A stretch of DNA of 64,000 bases from Phycisphaeraceae bacterium (GCA_020639135.1 JACKHE010000005.1:186001-250000), one strand, 5' to 3'. Shown: positions 43,313 to 52,795, numbered from the stretch's first letter. The notes: generated by a model from the letters alone, not told the origin. Program-made: numbers and translations.

Positions 43313-43651
43313 GCGGGTGGTTGTACCTGAAACCGGCCGGAATCGCGGTTGCAGGGGCGGAGTTTCGGATTCTGGATCTTGTGCGGGGGCGCCGGGGCTC
43401 CTACTATGGAGGCGGTTCGATCCGGCGCCCTCACGGAGCGAGTGCGCCATGGCTGTAAGATCAATCACACAAGCGATTTGAAGCAAGCATAAGGCGAACA
43501 GCCCGCCTTCCCAGGACTGCCCTGATCGCCGGGGCGCGTCCGGTCGGATGGTTCGCGCCGGTCTCCGACGCCGTGCCAGCGCACGAGTGATACGGAGCCC
43601 GACGCCTGTCATCCGGAACCGGCGCGACTCGGATCAGCGCCGACAGCACCG
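43313..43651. other. Divergent intergenic region, mutY / RNA helicase
   Basis: 339 bp between two divergently read genes. No coding frame is supported. It holds one plausible promoter for the helicase (annotated separately) and, from that promoter, a leader of roughly 240 nt. Long leaders are known for cold-induced DEAD-box helicase genes in other bacteria. No riboswitch is recognised. Confidence 0.5.
43379..43407 (+). promoter_or_regulatory. Candidate sigma-70 promoter for the DEAD-box helicase
   Basis: TTGTGC (-35-like) and TACTAT (-10-like) are separated by exactly 17 bp. The match to consensus is partial (3 of 6 and 4 of 6), so this is tentative. Confidence 0.35.
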
Positions 43652-45364
43652 ATGGCACAAGAAACCAGCGCCGCCACCATGTCCGAGGACGTGACGAAGC
43701 ATCCCATGAACGAATCCGACAGCGAAGGGGGCGAATCCAGGCCCAAGCGCCGTCGCCGCCGAGGCAAGAAGAAGACCAGCGGCGCCGAATCAACCGGCGT
43801 CCCTTCAACTGGCGCCGACAACGAACACACCGAGGATCACACCTCTCGCGATGACGGCGAGAGCAACGGCGCACGCCGTGGCGGCAAGAAGCGCAGCCGG
43901 CGCTCGCGTCGTGGCAAGCGCAGCGAGGCGCCCCCGCAGGACGAGGGCGACGATCGGAGCGAGGCGCCCCGCAAGCGGTCGGCGCCATCGACGAGCGCCA
44001 AGGCTCAGGAGATCTTCGCCGACCAGACGTTCGCCGACCTGGGCATCCGCTCGAGCGTGCTCAAGGGTCTCGAGGCGATGGGCTTCGAGCGTCCGACCAA
44101 GGTGCAGGCGGCGATCCTGCCCCCGTTCCTCGAGGGCAAGGACATCCTGGGCCAGGCGAAGACCGGCTCGGGCAAGACCGCCGCGTTCGGCATCCCGGTG
44201 ATCAACAACGCGACGCGGGACCTGCCGTTCCAGACGATCATCCTCTGCCCGACGCGAGAGCTGGCGATTCAGCTGGCGCGGGAGATCAACGAGATCGCCC
44301 ACTTCACCCCGATCAACGCCGTCCCGGTGTACGGGGGGCAGGCGATCAACACGCAGGCCGCTCGGCTGGCCAAGAACCCCGAGATCGTCGTCGCGACGCC
44401 CGGCCGCTACATGGACATGGTCGAGCGCGGCTACGTCCACCTGAACAACGTCAAGTTCGTGGTGCTCGACGAGGTGGACCGGATGCTGGACATCGGGTTC
44501 CGCGAGGACATCCGCAAGATCCTGGGACGGATCAAGACCGAGCACCAGACGCTCTTCGTGTCGGCGACGCTCAGCGACGAGATCGAGCGTCTGGCGCGCA
44601 CACACATGAAGAACGACGCGGAGAAGATCGTCACAGTCGCCGGGTCGCTGACCGTCTCGATGGTCGAGCAGCACTACCTGACCGTCGAGCCCTGGGACAA
44701 GCGCAGCCTGCTGCTGCACCTGCTCCGCCACGAGGAGCCGGCGCTGACGGTCGTCTTCTGCCGCACCAAGGCGACGGTTGACAAGCTCACGTCCTACCTC
44801 TCCGACAAGGGCATCGACGCGCACGCGATTCACGGCGACATGTACCAGGGCAAGCGCAACGCGGTGATGAACAAGCTCCGCGACGGCGAGCTCGGCGTGC
44901 TCGTCGCCTCCGACCTCGCGGCGCGCGGGCTTGATGTCGATGGCATCTCGCACGTCGTCAACTACGACCTGCCCGAGGACCCCGAGGTGTACATCCACCG
45001 CATCGGCCGCACGGCGCGCGCCGGCCGCGAGGGCGTCGCCTGGTCGCTCGTCTCCCCCGATCAGGGCCCGCTCCTGACGGCGATCGAGCAACTCGCCAAC
45101 ACCGAGATCCCGCTGATGGACTACCCCGACTTCAAGCCGGGCCCGGTCCCCGAGCGCATCGTCGCCGAGCGCACCCGCGAGGCTCAGGAGGTCGAGGCGA
45201 TGCGCAAGCCAAGCCGCTTCGAGGAGCCCTCGGCGCCAGCCGCCCCGGGCGCGGACTCGGAGGTCAGCGTCAAGGACGATGCCAAGAAGTTTCCCGACGG
45301 GATCGTCCCCAAGGCGATGCCCACCAAGCGCATCCGCGGCAAGGTCCGCACGCACCGGAGCTGA
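43652..45364 (+). CDS. DEAD-box ATP-dependent RNA helicase
   Basis: A 570-residue RNA helicase. The N-terminal ~110 residues are Lys/Arg and Glu rich and disordered (PKRRRRRGKKK, GGKKRSRRSRRGKR), a likely RNA-binding extension. The helicase core carries the Q motif (FERPTKVQ), motif I AQAKTGSGKT, Ia PTRELA, Ib TPGRYMD, motif II as DEVD rather than DEAD, SAT, motif V ARGLDVDGISHVVNYD and motif VI HRIGRTARAGR. The C-terminal tail is short and charged. It resembles RhlE/CshA-type helicases acting in ribosome assembly or RNA decay. M10 is an alternative start. Confidence 0.93.
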   Translation: MAQETSAATMSEDVTKHPMNESDSEGGESRPKRRRRRGKKKTSGAESTGVPSTGADNEHTEDHTSRDDGESNGARRGGKKRSRRSRRGKRSEAPPQDEGDDRSEAPRKRSAPSTSAKAQEIFADQTFADLGIRSSVLKGLEAMGFERPTKVQAAILPPFLEGKDILGQAKTGSGKTAAFGIPVINNATRDLPFQTIILCPTRELAIQLAREINEIAHFTPINAVPVYGGQAINTQAARLAKNPEIVVATPGRYMDMVERGYVHLNNVKFVVLDEVDRMLDIGFREDIRKILGRIKTEHQTLFVSATLSDEIERLARTHMKNDAEKIVTVAGSLTVSMVEQHYLTVEPWDKRSLLLHLLRHEEPALTVVFCRTKATVDKLTSYLSDKGIDAHAIHGDMYQGKRNAVMNKLRDGELGVLVASDLAARGLDVDGISHVVNYDLPEDPEVYIHRIGRTARAGREGVAWSLVSPDQGPLLTAIEQLANTEIPLMDYPDFKPGPVPERIVAERTREAQEVEAMRKPSRFEEPSAPAAPGADSEVSVKDDAKKFPDGIVPKAMPTKRIRGKVRTHRS

Positions 45365-45392
45365 TCGACGATTTCAGGTTGATCGCGGTTGG

Positions 45393-45797
45393 TTACGCGG
45401 AGAGCGCCATCTCGCCGGCGTCATCGTACGCAATGGCGATGCGCATCCGGGAGGGGTCGTCCGAGGCCATGGTCCGCACGACCTTGCCGGGAACCAGCTC
45501 CGACATGGGCACGATGAAGCGGTCGCCGAAGCCGATGGTCAGCTGCAACTCGTCCTCGGAGGCGACCTCGGTTGGCGCATCGACCTCGACGAGCACGCCG
45601 CCCGCGGAGATGTTGAGCGTCTGGCCCGCGAGAAACCGACCCGACGCCGGGCAGAAGAGCTTGGCCGGTCGGGTCAGATCATGCCGGACGTGCTGCCGGC
45701 GGTCCCGATCGTCGAGCGGCGGCGGCGGTGGCTCGATGACCACGGAGCGCGTCCGGGGACGTTTCAGAGTGGTGGCGTTGGGATCAGAAGCGGGCAT
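45393..45797 (-). CDS. PilZ domain protein
   Basis: A 134-residue single-domain protein predicted to bind cyclic di-GMP. The RxxxR motif is in RRQHVRHDL and the second motif is NISAGGVLVEVD (D/N-x-S-x-x-G). The ATG at 45797 lies 6 nt after GGAGG; a GTG one codon earlier is less well spaced. A proline-rich N-terminus (EPPPPPLDD) precedes the domain. It converges with the helicase gene, leaving 28 bp. Confidence 0.87.
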   Translation of the reverse strand: MPASDPNATTLKRPRTRSVVIEPPPPPLDDRDRRQHVRHDLTRPAKLFCPASGRFLAGQTLNISAGGVLVEVDAPTEVASEDELQLTIGFGDRFIVPMSELVPGKVVRTMASDDPSRMRIAIAYDDAGEMALSA

Positions 45798-45965
45798 CAC
45801 GAGCCTCCGGGAGGTGTCGGACCGGCTTTGTATCGGGCCAATACCGGGCTGGGTTTGCCGATGGGCGGGCTTTGCGCGTTGAAACGGGTGTTATCTCGGA
45901 CGTTGGGTGCATCCCGTGGATCCGTCATGGTCCCCAGCCGGGCATTCGTGGCGTAGGGTTGGCCC

Positions 45966-46478
45966 ATGTGCCGCCAGGCAGCAATCGAGTCGCTCCGCGG
46001 GATCGCGCCCATCCAGGCTGTGGTGAGCGACGTGGACGGCGTCCTGACGGACGGGCGGATCGGCCTGTCCTCGGATGGCGCTACGATCCGTTCCTTCAAC
46101 ATGAAGGACGGCATGGGGACCGGCCTGCTCCGCGAGGCGGGCGTCAAGGTGGGCTGGTGCAGCGCCGGTGTCGATGACGGGGTCATCCGCCGGCGCGGTG
46201 AGCACCTCAATGTGGACGCGATCGACGTGGGGCACGGCGACAAGGGGGAGCGGTTCGCGGCAATCTGCGCGAGCCTGGGGGTGGCCCCGGATCGTGTGGT
46301 CTACATCGGCGACGACATCAATGACCTGCCGGCAATGGCGATGGCGGGGCTGAGCGCCTGTCCCGCCGACGCGGTTGAGTCGGTGCGCACGCGGGTGGAC
46401 CTCGTGCTGTCGATGCGGGGGGGCATGGGGTGTTTCCGGGAGCTGGTGGAGCTGATCCTCGCGTCGCGGGGCGGCTGA
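45966..46478 (+). CDS. kdsC: KdsC-type HAD phosphatase (3-deoxy-D-manno-octulosonate 8-phosphate phosphatase)
   Basis: A 170-residue HAD enzyme of the tetrameric KdsC type, releasing phosphate from KDO-8-P in LPS core synthesis. Motif I is VVSDVDGVLTDG, followed by the beta-hairpin GRIGLSSDGATIRSFNMKDGMG, and motif IV is VVYIGDDINDLPAM. Length and lack of a cap domain match KdsC. The downstream nucleotidyltransferase-kinase fusion also belongs to sugar activation for LPS, which supports the call. A related sugar phosphatase is possible. Confidence 0.87.
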   Translation: MCRQAAIESLRGIAPIQAVVSDVDGVLTDGRIGLSSDGATIRSFNMKDGMGTGLLREAGVKVGWCSAGVDDGVIRRRGEHLNVDAIDVGHGDKGERFAAICASLGVAPDRVVYIGDDINDLPAMAMAGLSACPADAVESVRTRVDLVLSMRGGMGCFRELVELILASRGG

Positions 46479-46539
46479 GCCGGCGATCGCGGCGCCGTTT
46501 TCCGGTCTCCGGGGCGGATCCGTCGATAACTCGGGGACG

Positions 46540-48171
46540 ATGACCACCCCCTGCGGCGACTCCCCGAAGATCCTGACCCTGGCCGGGTTGCGGGCCGTCC
46601 GGGCGGATCTTGCGTCCGCGGGCAGGCGCCTGGTGCAGTGCCACGGTTGCTTCGACATCGTGCACCCTGGGCACGTGCGGCACCTCCAGCAGGCGAAGCG
46701 GCTGGGCGATGCGCTGCTGGTGACGGTCACCGCCGACGCCGGGGTGGGCAAGGGGCCGGGCAGGCCCCTCTTCAGCGACGACCTGCGCGCCGAGAGCCTG
46801 GCGGCGCTGGACTGCGTGGATTTCGTGCATGTCGATCACCACCCCACGGCGGCGGACCTGCTCGCCGAGACGAGGCCCGACGTGTACATCAAGGGCCGGG
46901 AGTACGAGACGAACCTGGACCCGCGCTTTGCGCGCGAGCGGGAGGTGGTCGAATCGTTCGGCGGGCGGGTGGTCTTCTCCTCGGGCGACGTGGTCTTCAG
47001 CTCCACGGCGCTGATCGACTCGATGGAGAGCGAGGGGCAGACGCAGCACAACCAGATCCGCCGGCTTCTGACGAGGCACGGGATCACGCACGCGTCGATC
47101 CCGGAGACACTCGCGTCGTTCCGGGGGCGCCGCGTCGCGGTCATCGGCGAGTGCATCACAGACACGTACCACTTCTGCGACCGCCCGGACATCGCCGGCG
47201 AGAGCCCCATCATGACGCTGCGCCCGCTCGAGACGCGCTCGTACGACGGGGGCGCCGCGATCATCGCCCGGCACCTGGCGGCGCTGGGCGCGCGCCCGGT
47301 GCTGGTGACCGGACACCCCGCGACGCGGCAGGCGGCGGCGCTGCGGCGGCGGCTCGACGACCAGGGCGTCGAAACCAGATGGGTGCTGACCGGGCACGAG
47401 CTCGTCGAGAAGCAGCGCTACCTGGTCGGGCAGCAGAAGGTGATGAAGGTGGACCTGTGCGCCCAGACAGAGCTCGACGCGTCGCAGCAGCGTGAGCTGC
47501 TCGACCTCGCCGAGGACGCGTGCGGGGGCTGCGAGGCGGCGATCATCGCCGACTTCGGGCAGGGGCTGCTCACCGGCGAGATGATCCGCAGGCTGTGCCT
47601 GGCGGTGCGCGAGAAGGTGAACGTCCTCACCGGCGACGTGAGCGGGCGGCGGTCGAGCCTTGCGAACTTCCGCGGCGCCGACGCGCTGTGCCCCAGCGAG
47701 CCCGAGCTGCGCGACGCGACGCACGACCACGCGTCCGGGTTGAGCGCCGTGGCGTGGGGGCTGATGCGCACGACGAGATCGAATGGGGCGATCGTGACGA
47801 TGGGCGCCGAGGGGCTGATCGCCTTCGAGCGGCTCCCGGAGATCGAATCCGACGAGGGCGACTGGCGGTCGCGGATCGTCGGTGAGCACGTCCCGGCGCT
47901 GTGCCCGGCGCCGATCGATGCGCTGGGCTGCGGCGACGCGATGCTCGCGGTGGTGACGCTGGGGCTCGCCTCCGGGCTGACGCTCAGCCACAGCGCGACG
48001 CTCGGCGCCGTCGCCGCGGCGCAGCAGGCGCGCCGGATCGGCAACGTCGTCGTCGGCTCCGATGAGCTGCGGGGCGGGCTGGAGCGCCTGTGCGAGACGC
48101 GCCTGGCGACGGTCCGGCTCCCCGCGCGTGGGGCGCAGCTCGCGGCGCCCGCCTTGTCGCCGGTCGGCTGA
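46540..48171 (+). CDS. Bifunctional nucleotidyltransferase - PfkB sugar kinase (HldE-like, reversed order)
   Basis: A 543-residue fusion. Residues ~11-160 are a cytidylyltransferase-like domain with GCFDIVHPGHVRHLQQAKRL (HPGH at 42-45) and an SSTALI segment as in HldE/RfaE. Residues ~200-520 are a PfkB/ribokinase domain with VAVIGECITDTYHF, a Gly-Gly substrate region (RSYDGGAAIIARHLAALGA) and the catalytic-base motif PIDALGCGDAMLAV (~462-475). In enterobacterial HldE the kinase comes first; here the order is swapped. The predicted role is ADP-heptose (or related) synthesis from heptose 7-phosphate. It lies 61 bp after kdsC and before a glycosyltransferase. Confidence 0.87.
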   Translation: MTTPCGDSPKILTLAGLRAVRADLASAGRRLVQCHGCFDIVHPGHVRHLQQAKRLGDALLVTVTADAGVGKGPGRPLFSDDLRAESLAALDCVDFVHVDHHPTAADLLAETRPDVYIKGREYETNLDPRFAREREVVESFGGRVVFSSGDVVFSSTALIDSMESEGQTQHNQIRRLLTRHGITHASIPETLASFRGRRVAVIGECITDTYHFCDRPDIAGESPIMTLRPLETRSYDGGAAIIARHLAALGARPVLVTGHPATRQAAALRRRLDDQGVETRWVLTGHELVEKQRYLVGQQKVMKVDLCAQTELDASQQRELLDLAEDACGGCEAAIIADFGQGLLTGEMIRRLCLAVREKVNVLTGDVSGRRSSLANFRGADALCPSEPELRDATHDHASGLSAVAWGLMRTTRSNGAIVTMGAEGLIAFERLPEIESDEGDWRSRIVGEHVPALCPAPIDALGCGDAMLAVVTLGLASGLTLSHSATLGAVAAAQQARRIGNVVVGSDELRGGLERLCETRLATVRLPARGAQLAAPALSPVG

Positions 48172-48188
48172 AACGAGCACACGCACCG

Positions 48189-49310
48189 ATGCCAGGCGTC
48201 GCCTTCGTCATCCCGACTCGCAACCGTCCCCGGGAGTTGGCGCGCACGCTCGGAGCGATCGGTGCGCTGTGCCTCGATCGCGTCCCTGGCGGCGCGGAGG
48301 TCGTCATCGCCGACAACGGCTCGGATCCGCCCGCACGGGCGCCGTCGATGCTCGCCAACGGCGCGCCTGCCCGGGTGATCCGCCTGGGCGCCAACGAGGG
48401 CGCCGCGGCGAGGAACATCGCGGCGGAGGCGACCGACGCCGACTGGCTGGTGATGCTCGACGACGACTCGCACCCGACCGACAATGGGCTGTTCGACGCG
48501 ATTGCTGACGCGCCGGAAGATGTCGCGGCGATCGGGGCGGAGATATTCCTTCTCAATGGCCGGCGCGAGGCGGGGGGGCTCCCGGAGGTCTTCGTCGGCT
48601 GCGGCGTGGCGATCCGGCGCGGCGCGTTCCGTCGCGCGGGAGGGTACGACCCGTCATTCGGTTTCTACGCCGAGGAGTACGACCTTTCGGCGAAACTGAT
48701 CCTGGACGGATGCCGGGTCATCCACGACCGCCGGTTCCGGGTGTTGCACGAGAAGTCGCTGACACAGCGCAGCATGGACACGATCTGCCGGCGGCTGGTG
48801 CGCAACAACGCGTGGGTTGCGGCGCGCTATGCGCCGCCGGGCTCCAGGCGGCCGGCGATCCGCCGCGATGTCCTGCGCTACGCGCGCATCGCGGTGCGCG
48901 AGGACGCGATGGCCGGCTACGGCCGCGGCTTCGCCGAGATGCTCGCCACGCTCGGGCGGCAGCCGAGACGGACGATGCGCCTGGATCTCTGGGAGCGCTT
49001 CATCGGCGTCAGCGCTGTGCGAAACACGCTGAGTGCGTGCGTGACGCTGCGTGATGATCCGGTCGTGTGCGTCGTCTCTCGCGGCAAGAACGACTGGGTC
49101 GTTGCTCAGGTCATCCGCGAGTTGGGCCTGCGCACGACCCCGAACCCGGGGCGCGCGGACGCCGTGATCGTCGGGACATGCTCGCCCGGGCCGATGCTCG
49201 ACGCCGCACGGGCGTGGCGCGCCGGCGGCGCGACGGTCGTCGAGCCCTGGTCGTTCAGCGAGCCGGGGCCGGCGCTGTCCGGTCGGCGTGCTCTTACACT
49301 GGCGTCATGA
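48189..49310 (+). CDS. Family 2 glycosyltransferase
   Basis: A 373-residue GT-A enzyme. The ATG at 48189 opens MPGVAFVIPTRNRPRELART, typical of the family start; the upstream frame is a shadow of the previous gene. The nucleotide-sugar metal motif is MLDDDSHP, and GGYDPSFGFYAEEYDLS matches the acceptor region. The C-terminal ~120 residues are not recognised and include VVCVVSRGKNDWVVAQVIRE, which might be a second small domain. It lies 17 bp after the HldE-like gene and overlaps ispE by 4 bp, so an LPS or surface-glycan role is likely. Confidence 0.88.
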   Translation: MPGVAFVIPTRNRPRELARTLGAIGALCLDRVPGGAEVVIADNGSDPPARAPSMLANGAPARVIRLGANEGAAARNIAAEATDADWLVMLDDDSHPTDNGLFDAIADAPEDVAAIGAEIFLLNGRREAGGLPEVFVGCGVAIRRGAFRRAGGYDPSFGFYAEEYDLSAKLILDGCRVIHDRRFRVLHEKSLTQRSMDTICRRLVRNNAWVAARYAPPGSRRPAIRRDVLRYARIAVREDAMAGYGRGFAEMLATLGRQPRRTMRLDLWERFIGVSAVRNTLSACVTLRDDPVVCVVSRGKNDWVVAQVIRELGLRTTPNPGRADAVIVGTCSPGPMLDAARAWRAGGATVVEPWSFSEPGPALSGRRALTLAS

Positions 49311-50206
49311 CACCTCGCGGCATCCTGGCAAGGCAAGCGCCCGCGAAGGTGAACCTGGCGTTGGCCGTGGGTCCGCCGGAATCACCGGGCGGGATGCATC
49401 CGATCGCGTCGTGGATGGCGCCGATCGGCTGGTGCGACACGCTCACCATGCAGCGGCTCGATGACGGCGAGTCGAACCGGATCGAGGTCATCTGTGCGCC
49501 GGATGCGCCGCGTCCGATCGAGATCGACTGGCCGATATATGACGACCTCGCGGTTCGTGCGGTGCGTGCGATGGAGGAAGCGGCGGGGCGGCGACTCCCC
49601 ATCGCGCTGCGCATCGAGAAGCGGATCCCCGCCGGCGCGGGGTTGGGTGGCGGGTCATCCGACGCCGCGCAGGCGCTGCTGATGCTGCGCGAGCTGTACG
49701 AGCTGGACATCAATGACAAGCGTCTCGCGGCGATCGCGCAGACGCTGGGTTCTGATGTGCCGTTCTTCCTGGGAAGCGGGCCGGCGCTGGTGACTGGGCT
49801 GGGCGACCGGATCGAGCGCACGCCGCCCATCTCGGGCGGCGCGCGACTGGTGGTGTTTGCCCCGGATTTCGGCTGCGCGACGGGCGCCGTGTACCGAGCG
49901 TTCGATGCGACGGGCGGCGCGGGGTGGTTCGAGCAGGAGCGTGTCGCGTCGATGGCGCGGTCCGGGGTGATCGACGACTCGGCGCTGTTCAACGACCTGG
50001 CGGGCCCGGCGGAGTCGGTCGCGCCGTCGCTGGCGGAGACTCGGGCGCGCATCGAGGCGGCGGCGAGCGTGCGCACGCACGTGACCGGCAGCGGCAGCGC
50101 CTTCTTCGTGGTCTGCCCCGACGCCGCCGAGGCGGGACGCGTGCAGGAATCGGCGCGGCGTTTCGCGGGGCCGATTGCCGGGGTGGTGGTGGGGTGGGCG
50201 CAGTAA
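49307..50206 (+). CDS. ispE: 4-diphosphocytidyl-2-C-methyl-D-erythritol kinase
   Basis: A 299-residue GHMP kinase of the MEP isoprenoid pathway. AKVNLALAVG opens the protein, and the ATP-binding motif IPAGAGLGGGSSDAAQALL is exact for the family. GSDVPFFLGSGPALVTGLGD and the C-terminal VTGSGSAFFVV are also typical. The ATG overlaps the glycosyltransferase stop (ATGA), indicating coupled translation. The stop lies in the terminator of the converging clpC gene. Confidence 0.94.
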   Translation: MTPRGILARQAPAKVNLALAVGPPESPGGMHPIASWMAPIGWCDTLTMQRLDDGESNRIEVICAPDAPRPIEIDWPIYDDLAVRAVRAMEEAAGRRLPIALRIEKRIPAGAGLGGGSSDAAQALLMLRELYELDINDKRLAAIAQTLGSDVPFFLGSGPALVTGLGDRIERTPPISGGARLVVFAPDFGCATGAVYRAFDATGGAGWFEQERVASMARSGVIDDSALFNDLAGPAESVAPSLAETRARIEAAASVRTHVTGSGSAFFVVCPDAAEAGRVQESARRFAGPIAGVVVGWAQ

Positions 50207-50234
50207 AAATCCCCGGCCATCGCTGACCGGGGAT
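50205..50234 (-). terminator. Rho-independent terminator of clpC
   Basis: On the minus strand ATCCCCGG pairs with CCGGGGAT and is followed by TTTTTAC. It overlaps the ispE stop codon on the other strand, so one hairpin may serve both converging genes. Confidence 0.8.
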
Positions 50235-50263
50235 CGGGGTGGTGATCTCAATGAAGCGTTGGG

Positions 50264-52795
50264 TTACGCCGTCTCGACCTTCTCGGGCCTGGCGTCCTCT
50301 TCCTTCTTCTTGCGGAGCGAGGGGTCTTCCTGCGAATCGAACCGCAGGTGGTCCTTCTCGGGCTCGTGCATGACGACGACCTTGTTCTTGTCGTGGAACT
50401 CGCCGGAGAGCAGCATCTCGCTCAGGGGGTCTTCGATGTACTGCCCGATCGCCCTGCGGAGCGGCCTGGCGCCGAAGTCGGGGTTGTAGCCCTTCTCGAT
50501 GAGGAAGTCCTTGGAGGACTGGTCCAGGACGAGCTGGACACCCTGCTCGGCGAGGCGGTCGCGGACCTTGCTGGTCTCGTACTCGACGATGATGACCAGA
50601 TCCTCCTTGGTGAGGGGGCGGAAGACGATGACCTCGTCGAGGCGGTTGATGAACTCGGGTCGGAAGTACCGCTCGATCTCCTTCATCAGGATCGCCTTGA
50701 TGCTGTCGAAGTTGGCCTCGGCGTCGTTGCGCTTGAAGCCGAACCCGCCGCCGCCCTTGATGAGGTCGGCGCCGATGTTGGAGGTCATGATGACCACGGT
50801 GTTGCGGAAATCGACGTGGCGACCGAAGGAGTCGGTCAGGCGGCCTTCCTCCATGATCTGCAGGAGCATGTTGAAGACATCGGGGTGCGCCTTCTCGATC
50901 TCATCGAGCAGCACGACGGAGTATGGCCTGCGGCGGATGCGCTCGGTGAGCTGGCCGCCCTCTTCGTAGCCGACATATCCGGGGGGGGCGCCGACGAGCC
51001 TGCTGACGTTGTGCTTCTCCATGTACTCGGACATGTCGAGGTGGATCAGCGCGTCCTCGTCGCCGAACATGAACGCCGCCAGCGCCTTGGAGAGCAGCGT
51101 CTTGCCCACGCCGGAGGGGCCGACGAAGATGAACGAGCCCATCGGGCGCTTGGGGTCCTTGAGGCCGGCCCTGGCGCGGCGGATCGCGCGGCTGATCGCC
51201 TTGATCGCGTCGTGCTGGCTGACCACCTTCTTGTGCAGCTCGTCCTCGAGCTGGAGCAGGCGCTGCGCCTCCTCCTTGGCCAGGCGGGTCAGCGGGACGC
51301 CCGTCATCTTGGAGACGACCTCGCCGATGACGTCCTCGTCCACGATGCCGTCCACCTCGGCGGCCTTCTCACGCCAGTCGCGCTGGACCTGCTCCTTGTC
51401 CTTGCGGAGCTTCTCGGCCCGGTCGCGCAGCTCGGCGGCGAGCTCGTAGTCCGCGGCCTTGACGGCCTCGTCCTTCTCGATCGACAGTCGCTCGATCTGC
51501 TCCTCGATGTCCGCCAGGTCCGGCGGCTTGGTCATGCTCTTGAGGCGCACCGCGGCGCCGGCCTCGTCGATCACGTCGATCGCCTTGTCGGGCTGCACGC
51601 GGCCGGTGATGTACCTGCCCGACAGCTCGACCGCAGAGGCGAGCGCGTCGTCGGTGATCTTCACGCGGTGGTGCTTCTCGTAACGCTCGCGCAGGCCCTT
51701 GAGGATCTCGACGGTCTGCTCGTCGGACGGCGGCTCGACGGTGATGGGCTGGAAGCGGCGCACCAGCGCGGCGTCCTTCTCGATGTACTTGCGGTACTCG
51801 TCGAACGTCGTGGCGCCGATGCACTGGATCTCGCCGCGGGAGAGCGCGGGCTTGAGCACGTTCGACGCGTCGATCGCGCCCTCCGCGCCGCCGGCGCCGA
51901 CGAGCGTGTGCAGCTCGTCGATGAACAGGATCACGTTCTTCGCCCGGCGGACCTCGTTCATGACCGCCTTGATGCGCTCCTCGAACTGGCCGCGGTACTT
52001 GGTGCCGGCGACCATCATCGCCAGGTCCAGCACGACCAGGCGGCGGTCATGGAGAAGCTCGGGCACCTCGTTACCGACGATGCGCTGCGCCAGGCCCTCG
52101 ACGATCGCGGTCTTGCCCACGCCCGCCTCGCCCAGCAGCACCGGGTTGTTCTTGGAGCGGCGGCACAGGATCTGCAGCACACGCTCGATCTCCTTGGCGC
52201 GGCCGATGACCGGGTCCAGCGCGCCCTCGCGCGCCAGCTCCGTCAGGTCGCGGCCGAACGAATCGAGCGCGGGGGTCTTCGACTGGCCCTTGCGGCCCTC
52301 ACGCGAGGCGCCGGCGGGACCGCCGACACCGGCGGCGTCGGATTCCTCGGTCTCCATCCCGGCGCCGAGCAGGTTCAGGACCTCCTCACGGACTTCCTCC
52401 AGCTTGAGCGAGAGGTTCATGAGGACTTGGGCGGCGACGCCGTCGTGCTCGCGGAGCAGGCCCAGGAGCAGGTGCTCGGTGCCGACGTAGTTGTGGTTGA
52501 GCGAGCGCGCTTCTTCGATCGCGAACTCGATGACCTTCTTGGCGCGGGGGGTCTGGGGGAGCTTGCCCATGGTGACCATCTCGGGGCCGCTCTTGACGAG
52601 CTTCTCGACCTCGAGGCGGACCTTGCGCAGATCGACATCCAGGTTCTTGAGGACGTTGGCGCCGACGCCGGAGCCTTCCTTGACGAGCCCGAGGAGGATG
52701 TGCTCCGTCCCGATGTACTCGTGGTTGAAGCGCTGCGCCTCCTGGTTGGCCAGGGCCATCACCTTGCGGGCTCGGTCTGTGAAGCGTTCAAACAT
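50264..52795 (-). CDS. clpC: ATP-dependent Clp protease ATP-binding subunit ClpC
   Basis: An 843-residue Hsp100 unfoldase that feeds substrates to ClpP. The N-terminal Clp_N repeats (~1-145) show EYIGTEHILLGLVKEG and NYVGTEHLLLGLLREH. AAA domain 1 has Walker A GEAGVGKT, a Walker B ILFIDELHTLVGAGG and a Gly-rich pore loop GTKYRGQFEERIK. A UVR-type middle domain (AADYELAAELRDRAEKL) is diagnostic of ClpC rather than ClpB. AAA domain 2 has GPSGVGKT and VLLDEIEKAHPD. GGAGC lies 5 nt before the ATG. No ctsR, mcsA or mcsB genes are adjacent. Confidence 0.95.
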   Translation of the reverse strand: MFERFTDRARKVMALANQEAQRFNHEYIGTEHILLGLVKEGSGVGANVLKNLDVDLRKVRLEVEKLVKSGPEMVTMGKLPQTPRAKKVIEFAIEEARSLNHNYVGTEHLLLGLLREHDGVAAQVLMNLSLKLEEVREEVLNLLGAGMETEESDAAGVGGPAGASREGRKGQSKTPALDSFGRDLTELAREGALDPVIGRAKEIERVLQILCRRSKNNPVLLGEAGVGKTAIVEGLAQRIVGNEVPELLHDRRLVVLDLAMMVAGTKYRGQFEERIKAVMNEVRRAKNVILFIDELHTLVGAGGAEGAIDASNVLKPALSRGEIQCIGATTFDEYRKYIEKDAALVRRFQPITVEPPSDEQTVEILKGLRERYEKHHRVKITDDALASAVELSGRYITGRVQPDKAIDVIDEAGAAVRLKSMTKPPDLADIEEQIERLSIEKDEAVKAADYELAAELRDRAEKLRKDKEQVQRDWREKAAEVDGIVDEDVIGEVVSKMTGVPLTRLAKEEAQRLLQLEDELHKKVVSQHDAIKAISRAIRRARAGLKDPKRPMGSFIFVGPSGVGKTLLSKALAAFMFGDEDALIHLDMSEYMEKHNVSRLVGAPPGYVGYEEGGQLTERIRRRPYSVVLLDEIEKAHPDVFNMLLQIMEEGRLTDSFGRHVDFRNTVVIMTSNIGADLIKGGGGFGFKRNDAEANFDSIKAILMKEIERYFRPEFINRLDEVIVFRPLTKEDLVIIVEYETSKVRDRLAEQGVQLVLDQSSKDFLIEKGYNPDFGARPLRRAIGQYIEDPLSEMLLSGEFHDKNKVVVMHEPEKDHLRFDSQEDPSLRKKKEEDARPEKVETA

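Noticed and set aside
46318..48186. A 622-codon minus-strand frame opposite kdsC and the HldE-like fusion
   Set aside because: Antisense shadow without motifs; both genes on the plus strand are clear.
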